Part shown: one piece after another, positions 43,101-58,100 of the stretch | How the letters are laid out: every line of letters begins with the position of its first letter | How positions within the stretch are numbered: position 1 is the stretch's first letter | Origin: Planctomycetaceae bacterium | Lineage (GTDB): Bacteria > Planctomycetota > Planctomycetia > Planctomycetales > Planctomycetaceae | Length of the DNA stretch: 64,000 nucleotides | Reading direction: 5' to 3' | NCBI GenBank assembly: GCA_021732415.1 | Contig: JAKFVC010000057.1 | Location: forward strand, 40,698-104,697 | Program-made: the position numbers and the translations under genes | Notes under the pieces: model-generated | Database searches by the model: none | What the model was told of the DNA's origin: nothing | What the model saw: only the letters and a program-made list of their open reading frames with translations

Positions 43101-46100
43101 GATTCCTTTCGTCACGTCTCCCGGCTCGATCCCCGCCAAGGGTGGCGTTTCGATCGTCCTCGGAAGACGGGATGCCTGGGGGCTGATCGGCACGCAAACC
43201 ATCCCGGAAAATGGGCGTCTCAGCGGCGCCGTCACGTTCGATCTCGTGCTGGATGGTGCAGCGCCAACCACCGTCATCGTGTCGGCCGCAACGACCGCCA
43301 CGAACTCGTCGCGGGCCCAATTGGTGGCTGACTTTAACACCGCATTAGCCGCAGCCGGTATTGCGGACCGGGTTACTACGGATTTAATGGACAATCATCT
43401 CAGGCTGTTGCTGAAGACGGGAAGCTCGATCCAGATTGCATTCCGGAACGGCGCCCCGACGGGCGTGCTATTGAACGAACTGGGATTCACGGATCGCCTG
43501 CAGAACGCCTGGGCCCAGACTATCACGACCGGTGATGTCAATATCCTCGATACGTCGCTGTCGAATGGGAATCTGATTCTATCGAATTCGGGGAACGTCA
43601 ACGGTGATGAGGCGATTGCGGGAATTGACGACATCGTCCTCGCGAATCGCAACGGCACCGGTAATCAGGCCCAGATCCACATTCTGTACGGCCAGGCCGA
43701 CTGGGTTCCCGCCGAGCGCTGGTTGACGGCAGACTTCAGCAGTCCGGATGGGAACGACTCCGATCTGGATGGCTTCGTGATCAATAACGAGGCCACTGAC
43801 GCCAACTCCAGTGACGGCCTGTGGCACGTCTCCGACGTGCGCCGTTCGTCCGGCATCGACTATGAAGTCCCCACGCTGAATACGACTGACAATCACGTGG
43901 GCATTGCCAAAGACCAGAACGGCTTCAGCAACTACGACAATGTCATCCTGGACGGTGTCGACGATGGCGTCGTCAATGTGTCGTTGCCCTTCGATTTCAC
44001 ATTCTATGGAAAGTCCTATTCTTCGCTCTTTGTGAATTCTAACGGCCTGGTCACGTTCGATTCAGGGACGAACGCGTACGACAACAGCGCCGGCATCTTG
44101 AGCCTGGGGCAACCGGCGATCGCCGTCTTCTGGGATGACTGGACGACTCAACGCGGCAGCAACGATGCGGTGTATGCCGCCCGCATCGACGACGCCGAGC
44201 ATCCCGGGTACTCGCAGTTCGTCATTCGCTGGAACGAGCTGGACCACTTCTCGGCAGTGCATGATGCACGCACGTCCGTCACCTTCGAGTTGGTCTTGTC
44301 GCAATTCGACAACGGGATTCAGATCAACTTCATCGATGTCCAGGGTGATGATTTCCAGCATCACAACCCTACTCTGGACAACGGCGGCTCGGCGACGATA
44401 GGCATCAAAGACGCCTATCCGGGTGCGTTCACGAATCGCGAAATCGTTTGGCAGAATGGCGTCTTACAGCAGGGGTATACCGGGGATGCCCCGGCCAGCG
44501 GCAAGAGTCTACGGTTTGAGAATCCCGCCGACGTTCCCGATGCGGCTCATACTGCACCGTACAGCCTGTACTATGGTCAAAACGAAACAGCTTATCAGGG
44601 GGGCGACTTCGAAACCCCGTTACCCAATCGCGGCACAGCGACCTCCCCGATCATTGATTTGCGCAACGTCGCAACAACGTCGGACGCCGTACTGACCTTC
44701 CTGTATCGCCTGGGGCAAATCGATGCGGGAGATAATGGCACCCACGTACATGTCAATGTCGCAGTGGACGGCGGAGCGTTCACGCCGATCGCCGGCGCCG
44801 GTCTCAATACGCCTTTCGATCAATATGACCTCAACCTGCCGACCTATAACTGGAACACAGCAAACATCACTCTGAATGCCTATCGCGGGCACCGCATTCA
44901 ACTGCAGTTTGAATTGTCGGCCGAAGCCGCAGAATCCGGCCTGTCCTCCGGCGAAGGCTGGATTGTGGACGACGTCTCGGTTCGTGTCCGCCCGCGGGAA
45001 TTGAGCCTGGCGGAAACGGCACAAACCACATTTTTGGGTGGTACCATCAACGGCGTCTGGAACTCACTGGCGCTCGCGGACATCACCGGCGACAGCCGAT
45101 CCGATTTGATCGTGACCACGACCTATGACCCAATCCGCGTGATTGCAGGGGCCGCCAACCTCGCGAACGGAGTGCTTACGGATCCAGGGGTGACGCAGCA
45201 CGTCATCCAAACCTTCAACAGCAATCTGGAACTCCAGGCAGTGGGTGACGTGACCGGCGATGGTCGCGCCGATTTGCTGATCTCGGGCGGCGGCGAACAC
45301 TACTTTGTCTTCGGGGGTCACCTGCCGGCAGTCGGATCGCTGACGACAATGGCCTTCCCACCGCTGGGAACCGCGGCCAGCGCCTCACGCTTCCTCAGTT
45401 CCTCATTCCGCTTGATTCCCCTCGGCGATATAAATGGCGACGGTGTGGCCGACATCGGCCGCGAGGCTGTGGAATCGACCGATGCCTTCCAGGAGGGGCA
45501 ATCCCAATACCATCGGGTCGCGCATGTCTTCTTCGGTGGTCCAGAGGCGATGACCTCGACCTGGCTGGACGTTCCAGATCTCGTTGTGGAAACCGGCGTC
45601 CCGGCTTATTCGGGCTACGTTCCCAACTTCTACTATGGGCAACCCGACTTCTTTGGAGCGGTAGGAAATGTGAACGGCGACATGTCGAATGGACGTCCGG
45701 TGATGGACTTCGCCATCACCGACGATGTCGGCGGGCGCCGTACGCATGTCTTGCTGGGTGGACTGACAGCCACGACTTTCGTTTCGACATCTGTGGGTGA
45801 TCTCGACAACCGGTACATTTACGAGCTGGCGACTCCCCTGACCGAACTGCCGATTTCCACACTACCCGGTGTCCACATTGCCGACACGAGTCACGCTCCG
45901 CACATCTCTGATGCCGTGGGTCTGGAAGGCACGACTCCGACCGATATCGGCGGCACCAATCTGCTGGCCACGGCACGAACGGTCGGCGACGTCAATGGGG
46001 ACCGCATTCCCGACTGGATGTTTACGGGTGCTACGCGCAGTTACCTGATTTACGGTCCGGTCGATCTGACGACGGTCGTCGACATTGCCGACCGGGCGGA

Positions 46101-49100
46101 CGTGATCATTAGCCACGACTCGCTCGGGGTATCGGTTGAAGGCTTCGGCAACATTGACGGTGATTCCAACGGAATTGATGATCTGGCGTTCGTCTTCCAG
46201 TCGGGCAACACTTATCTCGTGAATGTTGTCTGGGGCGCAGCGACACTGCCGCGATACCTGGGTCTGGACTCGGCGGCTCGACAGATCGACCTGACCGGTT
46301 CACGCTGGTCCGACGGTACCAGCTTCACGTCCGTACGCCTCCTCAACTGGAACGGTGACGGACACGCGGATGTGGCCGCCCTGCGCAACGGCGTGACGAC
46401 CAAGGCGGCTGTCTTCTCTGGTGCCCAACTGACGTCGGCTCCTGTCGCTCTCGGTCTGGCTGACGCGCTGACCTACATCTATGACGCCGAATTCACACAT
46501 GATCAGCGGGGCTTGACGGCAGGCGATTTCAATGGTGACGGGCTGGACGACTTGCTATTCGTGGATCGAACAACCAACGAACTTCATCTCGTGCGCGGCC
46601 GGCCCGGTGCGGCCCTCCAATCGGTCACCCTGCGAACCAGCAGCGATCCCGCCACGTCGACCAGAATCCTGGCAATTTCCAGCTTGCAGGTGGGGTACAC
46701 ACTGCGGAACGTGTCGACATTAGGCGATGTGAATCGGGATGGATTCGACGATTTCGCCGTAACCTATGCGACAGCCAATGGCCTGGGGCGCGAGCTGTCG
46801 ATCTACCTGGGGGGCGTGGGCCGCATCCCGGCCAGTCCGCGGACGCTGACGCGGCCCTCCACAACCTCGACTGGTATCGGCGTCGAACTGACGCCCACGG
46901 CAGGTGACTTCGACGGTGATGGCCAGATCGATCTGGCCGTTTTGGAGACCACGTCCGCCCAGTCGGCCCTGGCGGGCGGGACCGTGCATGTCTTCTGGTC
47001 CCTCTCTAATCTCCCGACCGCCACCAAGACCCCCTTGGCATCGTCGGCGGTCAAGATCGCCAGCGGCGGAGTTTCCGGAATTGTCGATCGTCTCGCCACC
47101 GGTCCACGCCTGGATTTCAATCACGATGGACTCGATGACTTGTTCCTCGGTTCCAGCAACGTTGACAGCTTTAATGGCGGAGTGAACCCGGATGCGGGTC
47201 GTGTCTATTTTGTGCCCGGGGAACGTCGCAGCCGGCTTCCGGCGAACTACAATTTCGAAATCCTGGCCAATCGCACCATCACTGGCTCGGGGGATTACCT
47301 GGTCGACCGAGCGTTGGGTCACCCCGAGGACTTCCGCGATGCGGACGCCGATTTCGACGGGCTGCTGGATACAAACTTCTACACCCTGGATGCGGGTGAA
47401 ACCGAGCGTTGGTATCGCTTCACCACGTTGGGCGACGGACTGCCTGGAAACTTCCTGGGGGTCACGCCGGATGCCCAGTCGCTGCTGATTCGTCCCTCCG
47501 CGACGGGAGCCTTGCAATATACCGTCGGCGGCGTGGGGCCCGTGCAGGCCCTCAATTTGTCCTCGTTCTTCTTCTCCACTCCGTCCCAACCGGGCGGGCT
47601 GGACCTGGACCTCGCGGCGCTGTTGGCTTATCGCGACGATCCGCTGGGATACCTGGCCACGCTGAATCTCGACTACACCGCGTCTCCGGGACGACAGCCA
47701 GACCACGCCTCGCTGCAACAGACTGCGATCATCGATGGCCGAGTCTATTTTGTGGGTTCCAGCGGCCAGTTCGGCACGGACAGCGTGTGGCGAACTGCCG
47801 GTACTGCCGTGACTACAGAGGAGACTTTTGCTCTTTATAACGCCTCGACGTTAACCGCTGTCGGCTCGAACTTGTTCTTTACCGCGGATGGATTCCTGCA
47901 TGAGTACCACCCCGATCTACAGTTCACCTCGCTGGTGAACGGAGTGCTGCAGGTAATCCACCCCGTGGCAGCCAATGGCCAGCTCTATTTTGCGGCTCAA
48001 GAGAATCGCCGTCTCTACTCCATTGCTCCCGCGGCCACAGAGTTCGCCGACGTGCCCATCGCGGTGACTGTACCTGCCGCTGCCGATGCCTTTGTCACCG
48101 GAGTGGACTCAACCGCGAATGTGACCATCAATGGCGAATCCGTCCTGGTCGCTGTCGGTCGCGATTTGACGCCGGACGGCAATATCATCGCAGGCAGTAC
48201 TGCCGTCTGGCTCGTCAACAACGGCACCCCTGATCACGCGGTCAAACTGACTTCATCCACAGGGGCCATTAACCAGCTCACGCCCAGCTCGCTTAATGGC
48301 GGAACGCTCTTTTTCACCATCGGCACTGAATTGTGGAAGTCGGACGGAGTCGGGACGCAATTGGTAGCGGACATCGGGTCAGCGCCCGGTGAACTCGTGG
48401 ATGTCGGCGGAAAGCTGTTCTTCGTAGCCAATCAGAAGATGTTCGTCAGCGACGGTACTTTGTCTGGAACGCAGGAGGTCTTCGCCAACACTGACAACAC
48501 GCAGGCGGTGCAGAATCCGTCACATCTGGCCAATTTCAATGGCCGCCTGCTGTTGTCAGCGGGAAGTGATGCGGAACCCTGGATGTACGATCCGACTCAG
48601 CCGGTCAATCGCCCGCAGCTGCTGAAGAATCTGCTGAACCCGGGCGCTTCAAGCCCCCGCTCCTTTACCGTCGTGGGCAATGTCGCCTATTTCGTCGCGA
48701 CGGACAGCGGCGGCATCGATCAACTGTTCCGGACAGACGGCACGGGGTCGGGTACGGTTCTCATTAACAACGGCAATCCCTTGCGGGGTAGTCTTGACGG
48801 CCTGACCGCGTTGAACGGCGACCTGTTGTTGACTTCGTCCGCCGATCAGCGGGTGGAGTTGCGTAAAGTCGCTGCGGGCTCTGCCACCGCAGTGGCCGTC
48901 CGGGACGACCTGGGCGCGACCGTGACGGTCGAAGTGTTTGCCGACGAGGCTCACGGCAACGTGACCATGGATGCCGGCGACGAACTCCTGGTTCCCGCCC
49001 AGACCGTCACCGTGAGCGCCACATCGGGACTGCTCTCGGTCGATCTGTCGGCTGCGGTGCGTGAAGCCCTGCGTCGCGGACTCACGCGGATCGGGGTGCG

Positions 49101-52100
49101 ACTGACCTCTACTGACAATCAAACTTCATTCAGCGTTCGTTCGTCATTCGGTGGGACCGTCCCCGGTGCCGGACGGACGGGGTTGGTGGTCACCCCGCAA
49201 CATGCGGGAGCGACTCAACAGGGCGTGCTGCTCGATGTGTACGATCGACACGGCGGCATCCTGGCAGAACGGCAGTCGGTCGTGGACCTGCGGGCCTTTG
49301 ATGCAGGGACCTACTACGTTCGCGTCCATACGCCCGCCGGCCAGGCCGCACCGACAGCGGCCTTGCCGTTCACGCTGACTGTCGCGGCGCCTGCCGCCGG
49401 ACAGACCCGAGCCATCTTCAGCGATCCCGATCGTGACGAACTGCATGGCGGGGACGGAGCCGACCGCCTGATTGGCAACGCTGACATCGATCGGCTGTTC
49501 GGAGATTCGGGCAGCGACAGTTTCATTGCCGATCCCGGTGAAGTCCGTGACTACTCGGAATCCGAGGCCGATCAATCGTTAAGTCTGCCGCCCACTTCGG
49601 AACAAGGTCCGACACTCAAGTCGATACTCGATCCTGTCGTCGCAATTCCTGATTCAGACCTGCGTGCGGCCCTGGGGGCCGCGCTGGGATTGCCGGTTAC
49701 CATTCGCTATGACGGCACGACGCAGCTGGGAGCGCCCATTCACTCCAGCGATCTCGCAGAAATTTCACGCCTGGACCTGAGTCACCGTGGAATCGTGAGC
49801 CTGGCAGGATTGGAACACGCGGTCAATCTGCGAGAACTCAATCTCAACGACAACCTGATCAGCGATCTGTCCCCCTTGCAAAAGGGACGGCAGACCACGG
49901 GCGACAACGTCGGCGCCGAGATCGGTACCGCACAATTGCGAACGTTGACCTTCGACAATAACCGCATTCACGACCTGTCCCCGTTGCGGCTGCTGACGCG
50001 TTTGGAATCGATCAGCGGCGACAACAACGGCGTGTTCGATCTCGCGCCCCTCGCCGGACTGACCGAGCTGCGGTTCGTCAGCTTCGATCAACTCCGTTCC
50101 GGCGTGTTCGACACGTCGTTTGACTCGGACGGAATTAAAGTGCTGTCACTGAGTGCCGGGGACGACTCGGTCCGACGGCTGCTGATACAACCCGATGGCA
50201 AGCTGATCCTGGTCGGATCTGTGGATTACGGCGAAGCAGCGGTGGTCCGGCTGTTGCCAGATGGCAGCCTCGATAAGTCCTTCTCCGAAGACGGAAAGAC
50301 GACGGTCACATTTGGTCTCGGTACCTTTACGCAGCTCAATGACGCAGTCCTGCAACCCGATGGCAAGCTGGTGCTGGTGGGAGAAACCAGCGTGGGGTCG
50401 GGGATCGCGGTCTTCCGTCTGAATGCCGACGGCAGCCTGGATACCACGTTTAATGGTGTTGGCAGTCGAGCCCTGTCGATTCCCACGGCCAATTATGCAA
50501 CCGCCTACGGAGTCACTCTCGATACTCACGGCAGGATCATCCTGGCCGGCACCGCGTCGCTCGACCTGAATGATCAATTCGTCATCGTGCGGCTGACACC
50601 TGACGGAGCTCCAGACGTCAGCTTCGACGCGGACGGGATCAAGCTCCTGTCCCTGGATGTCGGTTCGGACACGGCCGTGGGCGTGGTCACTGAAGGCGAC
50701 AAGATCGTGGTGGCCGGGTACTCCATCGATGCGGCCTTTGACTCTAATTTCACGTTCGCCCGGCTGCTCTCTGACGGTCAACTTGACGCATCGTTCGGTG
50801 TCGTTGGCAAGCTGATCGTTCCCATCGGATACAACGACGAGACCACAGCTACTCGGCTGGTCCAGCAGGCCGATGGGCAGCTGGTTCTCGTGGGATATGT
50901 TTACGACGCCGTGACGGGGTTCGATTTCGCCGCAGTCCGGATCAGCCCCAACGGCACGCTCGACACGTCGTTTGGTGACAACGGTCGGGTGACAATTCCC
51001 GTTTCCGCCAGCAGCGGTTTCGATTTCGCCCGTGATGTGGTGGCGCTGCCTGATGGAAAACTGGCGATCGTCGGGGAGTCGGTACTGGGTAACGATTTCG
51101 AGTTCTCGACGATTCGACTCAATCCGGACGGGACACTCGACACCACTTTCCGCGGCGATGGAAAATTTATTATCACGACTGCCGTAGATGCTGCATCAGC
51201 GGCAAGCGCAGCGGCACTCGATCCCGTCGGGCGGCTGTTCATCGGGGGAGTGTCATCCGTCGCCAACAATCCGACCAGGGCGGCCCTCGTCAGTCTCAAT
51301 CTGGGATGGGGAATCTCGGGACTCGATCCGTTACGCAACCTACCCGACCTCGAAGTTGTCAGCTTGCAAGGAAACCACATTGGTGATCTGGCACCTCTGG
51401 CCGGGGCCGAGTCTCTGCAGCAACTGATTCTCGATCGCAATCATGTCAGCGACCTGCAAGCCCTGACCAGCGTCCGGATCGTCGATAATGGCGATGTTGG
51501 TCATTCCGAGTTTTCCGAACCGACAGCCGGAACGTGGCTGGGTGATCAGAATCCCAATGCCGTGGACGGCGACTATCGCTTCCATGCACCGATCGTCCCC
51601 TATCTCGACGCCACCGATGGCCACCTGGTGGTCCCGGTCGCGACAACTCAGTGGCAGTTCGACGGACTTGAACCAGGTGCCACCTATGCGATCTACGTCA
51701 CGTGGCCGGAGTTTGACAACCGCAGTTCCACTGTACAATACACCCTCTCCACGGCGGATTCGAACGGCGTAACGGTACTGCTCGCAACGCAGCCGGGCCT
51801 CGTCAATCAACGTCTGGCACCCGTCGGTGACGCGTTCTGGGGACGACCCTGGCAGCGTCTATCGAATTACCTGGTCGCTACGCCCGCAGAAGGCCAGTAC
51901 GCTGCAAGCGGTCTGCGGATCTCCGTGACCGCGAGAACGGATGGCACGGTGGCGGTGGACGGAGTCCGTCTGGTCCGTATCGATCCTGCAACGGGACTGC
52001 CCGTTCCAGGACTTCCGAACTTGGAACACGTTGATCTCACCGGCAACCCCCTCAACAACCTCGCGCAGGAAGCTATCCTGGTCGGTCCAGCTGCGGACCC

Positions 52101-55100
52101 GCGGCAACTGTTTGATAACTCCCACACGGTCGTCCTGACCGACGCCAATTTGCATCGGCCAACTTTTGTTGGCCCGCTGCAGTCACACACGGCGAGCAAC
52201 CTGTCGTCCATTTATGAGTACCCCGCAGTCTTCGATCTAGACGATGGCGACCTGGCAATTGTCGCCACCAGCGATCACGAAGCCGTCAACAGCTCCCACG
52301 GTTCGCTGGAGTTCAATGACACCATTGCCGTCATGCCCAACGACGTGCTCAACGGGCTCTCCAGCCTGACCTTGGAGTTCTGGTTCCGCACTACGACGGA
52401 CCACGAAGTCACGTTCCTGAGCTCTGCTCGCAGCGATAACACCAACTATTTCGGACTCGGAATGTACCAGGAGGGGAATACGAAGTTCTTCGTTTACGCT
52501 GGTGACGGGTCAGTTACGCTCCAGGAGTTTGACTATTCCAATGTCGCGTCACAGCTCAATGATGGAACATGGCATCATTTGGCGCTGGTTCGCGACAGCG
52601 GTGCGTCGCTGCTGGGTCTGTATCTCGACGGGTACTCATTAGGAGCAAAATTCCTGGCGTTGCCGACTCTGTCGGGCATCAACGGCATTGTTCTCGGGCA
52701 GGATCAAGACGCGGTGCTCGGTGGATATGACTCGCAGCAATCCCTCGTGGGGGGCCTCGATGAGTTGCGCGTGTGGAGCGTACCGCGTACCGAGCTCGAG
52801 CTTCTGGAGTCTCGGCAACGCAGTCTCCCGACCAGCACTCCCGGGTTGAGCGCCGGCTACACGTTTGAAAACATCACTGCCAATTCCGCGGCCGATTCCA
52901 GCGGCCACAGCTACAACTTGACGTTGGGCGATGCGACCGGCGGCGCTGCAAATCAACGCGGCGCTGCCCACGGGCTGAACTCATCCCCGTTCCTGGTGAG
53001 TACCCCGGGCGTCCGGACTTCTCTGGAGAACGGACTAATAAGAGTCGAGGCGATTGCCGGCTTTATTGGCACGGCGCGCGTCACCGTCACAGCCTACGAC
53101 GGATCGACTGACCTTCCCGGTCAACCTGCCGGTCGTTCCAACTCACACAGCTTTACAGCGACGTTCTACCCGAATCGGGTTACCGAATTGATGGGGCTGC
53201 AAACTGTAGGGGCCGCCCTGTTGCAGGGGCACGCTATTGATGCCGCGATGGGAGAAGGCATTGAAGGGCGTGAAATCTACCTGGATCTTAACAAGGATGG
53301 CCTGCGACAGTCGAACGAACCATCGACGCTGACGGATGCTGCTGGCTACTATGAATTCCCGAATCTGCCCGTATTGGGTTTTGGTAATTTCTATCAAGTG
53401 GCTCAGGTTCGCGATCCCGCCTGGCATACTTTACCATTGATCAATCAGGTAACTGCGGAACCGGATCAAGATCCCGGATTGTATCAGTATGTCGCGTATG
53501 CCTACGACGTCTACAATCTGGACTTCCCGTCAGTTCGAGTCGTCGAAATCGGCCAGGACCGCGAGGTAATCGAAGGGTCATTGGTTCAAATTTCCGCGAC
53601 AGTGACTGACCCCAATCCGCACATCGATTCACAGCTGACTTATGAATGGTCTGTCGCCCCTCCGGCCGGCTATACCGGCCCGGCGATTGTGGGTGCCACG
53701 ACACCGACGTTCCAATTCATCGCCCCCGACGATGGCGTGTTCCTGGTGACGCTGACGATTACCGATATCAACGATGGCAGCCGCGTCTACAGCGATACCT
53801 TCCGGGTGTTGGTGCTGAATGCGGCTCCACAGCTCAGTACGGGGGGCACGCGGTTCGTCAACGAGGGCCAGGCTGTCGAATTCGACTTGGCCACGATGTA
53901 CTCTGATCCCGGCGTGCTCGACACCATTCCATCCGCCCAGTCAATCCAGTGGCAATTGTACGGACCCGCGGGGGAACTGCTGGCGGGCGAGGATGGGACA
54001 GCCTTCTCCTTTATCCCTGCGGATCAGGGAACTTATACCTTAATGCTGACTGTGGTTGATAAGGACGGCGGCGAATCTCAAGTGTCAGTTCAGATTCAGG
54101 CCGCGAATACCTCGCCCGAGGTCGCCATTGTCGGAGCTCCCGCGGGCAGTGCCGAAGGATCAGAGATTACACTCACCAGCACCGTCCAGGACGCGGGAAT
54201 GTTCGACTCCCCGACACTCCTGTGGACTGTAACCAAGCAACGCGGCCTATCTCCCGCCACACTCTATGCGAGTGCGACGACCAGCAGCCTGGAGTTCACG
54301 CCCGATGACGATGGAACCTATGTCGTCCAACTCGTCGCGACTGACAAGGATGGTGCGGCAACTACCGTGACCAAGACCATCACCGTCGAGAACGTGGCGC
54401 CCGCTGGAGTCGACCTTGGGCTTAACCGCTCAGTAGACGAAGGTGCTCTAGTGACTCTGTTGGTGCCGACGATTACGGACGCCTTGGCTGATCTCGCAAA
54501 TCTGACCTACGCCTGGCAGGTCGTGGCCTCCAATGGCCAGGTGATACCGAGTGCGACGCCCCAGACTTTTTCATTCATCGTACAGGACAATGGAGCATAC
54601 ACGGTAACCCTGACTGTGACTGACAAGGATGGAGGCCAGACCAGTGATTCGCTGCTCGTGACGGCCGCTAATCTGGCTCCACAGTCAGTGACCGCAGCCG
54701 GACCGTACGTTATTGCCGAAGGAGATTCCTTGACCGTGCTGGCATCCGCGACTGATCCCGCCGATGCTCACGACCCGCTGACTCCCACCTGGGACCTTAA
54801 CGGTGATGGCCTCTTCGGCGATGAAGCTGCCGGAACTGTCAACGGATTCGGTGTCACGTGGACCTGGTCCCAACTCGCCACGCTCGGCATCAACAATGGG
54901 ACCGCCGATGGCACAAACTATGAAATGCATGTGCGATTCTCCGACGGAGATGGGGGCGTGACCACTTCGGCCGTGGCGTCATTGACCATCGTCAATACGC
55001 CACCCACCGCGGTGTTGACGATCCCGGGAATCACGTTTGATTCCAACCAGACATCACAACCGATCGCGGAGGGAACTCTATTAACGATCAGCGATCCGCC

Positions 55101-58100
55101 ACTCGATCCGGGCATCGAGACATTTACCTACGCCTGGGTCATCAGCCTCAACGATGAAGTTGTCGCCACCAGCGACCTCGAATCCTTCCAGTTTACCCCA
55201 TTCCGGGAAGGGCTTTATACGCTCGACCTCACAGTTACCGACAGCGACGGTGGGGTGGGCACGCTCCGTCGGCAGCTCCTGATCATTAATGTCGCTCCCA
55301 CCCTGCTCAACGCACCGACTCAATCCGCCGTGTTGATGCAACCCTTCACATTGACCGGTCAGTTCATCGATCCGGGAAGGGATTTCTGGCGCGGCACGGT
55401 CGATTTTGGAGATGGAACGGTCGCGAACCTCGTGATCGATGCGGAACACCACTCCTTCAGTGTCGATCACGTTTACTCCAGTTTCCCGATCCACGATCCG
55501 ATCGTGACCGTGTACGACTTCGAAGAAGGCGGCTCGGGTGGACAAAACACGCGCACATATGATGTTGAACTGTCCAATCCGAATGTCGCGCCGACAATCA
55601 CGACCATTAATTCCCAATCCACCCGCGAAGATCTCGGACTGGCGGTATCGTTTACCGTGAGTGACCTGGAAACCGCGCCAGGCCGATTGCGAGTCACCGC
55701 TGCATCGATCGACAATCCCACGTTATTCTCCGCGGACAATCTGGTGCTCGTGGGTGACAGTGGCGAACGGATTCTGTACCTGCTACCCGCTGCGAATCGC
55801 TCCGGGACTGCGACGATCGAATTAACGGTATCTGATGCGGGGGTCGACGACATTTTCGCCACGGCGGATGACCTCTCCGTCACGACCCGCTTCGCCGTGA
55901 CTGTCACAGCCGTTAATGACGCACCGATCCGGACCGCCGGGGCCACCCAACAGGTCTTCCTCCTGGAAGATTCTGCACTGACCGGGCTCAATCTCGACTT
56001 CTTGAGTTATGCCGCCGGGGGCGGAGCCGATGAAGCCGGCCAAACACTCAGCTACCGTGTCACGTCACTACCAGCGGCATTGGGGCAAGTCTACCTCGCC
56101 GACGGCACCACGCCCGTGATCAGCGATACAAATTACACCCTGGCCCAAATCCGCGGCTTCCGCTTCTTGCCCGCCGCCAATGCTTTCGGTAACGCCCAAC
56201 TAGAATTTACTGTACGCGACAGCGGCGGTGTCGCCAACGGCGCCAGTGATACCCTGGTGGAGACACTCGCCATCAGCATTACGGGGATCAACGACGCGCC
56301 CACGTTCAACATGCCGTCCACGCTTGATGTCTCGGAAGGAACTGGTGCAGCCACCGTCACGGGCTGGATTACCGACAGCACACCCGGTCCCGGCGAATCA
56401 TCCCAGGGTCTTTCCTTCATCGTCACCACGGACAACGATGCCTTCTTTGCCGTTTTGCCCACAATTTCTGCAACCGGCACCTTGTCCTTCACTCTCGCTG
56501 CCAATGCCAGTGGAAATGTGCAGCTCACCGTCCGGGCCCAGGATAATGGCGGCACCGCCAACGGCGGGGTCGATCTCAGCCTACCACGCACGGCCATTCT
56601 CTCCGTCACCTCGAACAACCCGCATCCGCCACAGATCACCTCCCCCAGTGCCGCCACAGTTGCCGAGAATACCTCGACAACGACCGTGATCCTGGATGTC
56701 AACGCCGTCGATCTCGATCTCCCGGCACGGACGATCGCGTATGCGTTGTCCGGTGATGACGCCGCTCGATTCTCCATCAATGCCACGACCGGCGAGATTC
56801 GCTTCCTCGGTTCCCCTGACTTCGAGCATCCCACTGACGCCAACGCCAACAATGTTTACGAACTGACCGTCACCGCCACGGAAAACAGCACTCCCGCGCG
56901 CAGCACATCGCAGCAGTTGACCATCACCGTCACGGACCTCAACGACAACCCGCCCGTCAGCACCTCGGCCAGTGCCGTTCAGGTCGCCGAGAATACCACC
57001 GCCAGCAGCGTCATTCTCGATGTCAACGCCACCGACGCCGATCTGCCCGCACAGGCACTCACCTACACCCTGTCAGGGCCCGACGCCGCACGATTCTCCA
57101 TCGATGCCGCCACCGGCGAGATCCGATTCCTGACCGCACCCGACTTCGAACAGCCCACCGATGTCGGATCCGACAATGTCTATAACGTCACCCTCTCTGT
57201 AGCTGACAATGGCTCGCCGATTCAGACGACCACCCGCGCGTTGACCATCACCGTCACCGCCGCCAATGACAATGCTCCCGTCATCACTTCCGTCGGCAAT
57301 TCGGCGCAGGTCGTCGAGAACACCTTGTCGAGTTCGGTAATCCTGGATATCAACGCCACCGACGCCGATTCACCGGCACAATCGCTGACCTACAGCCTGG
57401 CTGGTGCGGATGCCGCTCGCTTTACGATTGACTCCGCGACCGGCGAGATTCGATTTGCAACGAGTCCCAATTTTGACAGCCCTGCCGACGCCGGAAATGA
57501 TAATGTCTATAACATCGTCGTGACGGTTGCCGACAACGGTTCGCCGGCCCTGTCCACGACCCGTGCGCTGACGATCACGGTCACTGGCGTCAACGACAAC
57601 GCGCCGGTAATCACTTCCCCGAGCTCCATCCAGGTCGCGGAAAACACCGCGTCGAGCACCGTGATTCTGGATGTGAATGCGACCGACGGCGACCTCCCCG
57701 CACAGCTACTCACTTATAGTCTGACCGGCCCGGATGCGGCACGCTTCTCGATCGACCCAGCCACCGGAGAAATTCGCTTCAACAGCTCGCCAGATTTCGA
57801 GAACCCCGCCGACGTGGGAACTGACAATGTTTATAACGTCACCGTCTCAGTGGCTGATAATGGCTCGCCAATTCAGACGACCACCCGCGCGTTGACCATC
57901 ACTGTCACCGCCGCCAATGACAATGCTCCCGTCATCACTTCCGTCGGCAATTCGGCGCAGGTCGTCGAGAACACCTTGTCGAGTTCGGTAATCCTGGATA
58001 TCAACGCCACCGACGCTGATTCACCGGCACAATCGCTGACCTACAGCCTGTCTGGTACGGATGCCGCTCGCTTTACGATTGACTCGGCGACCGGCGAGAT

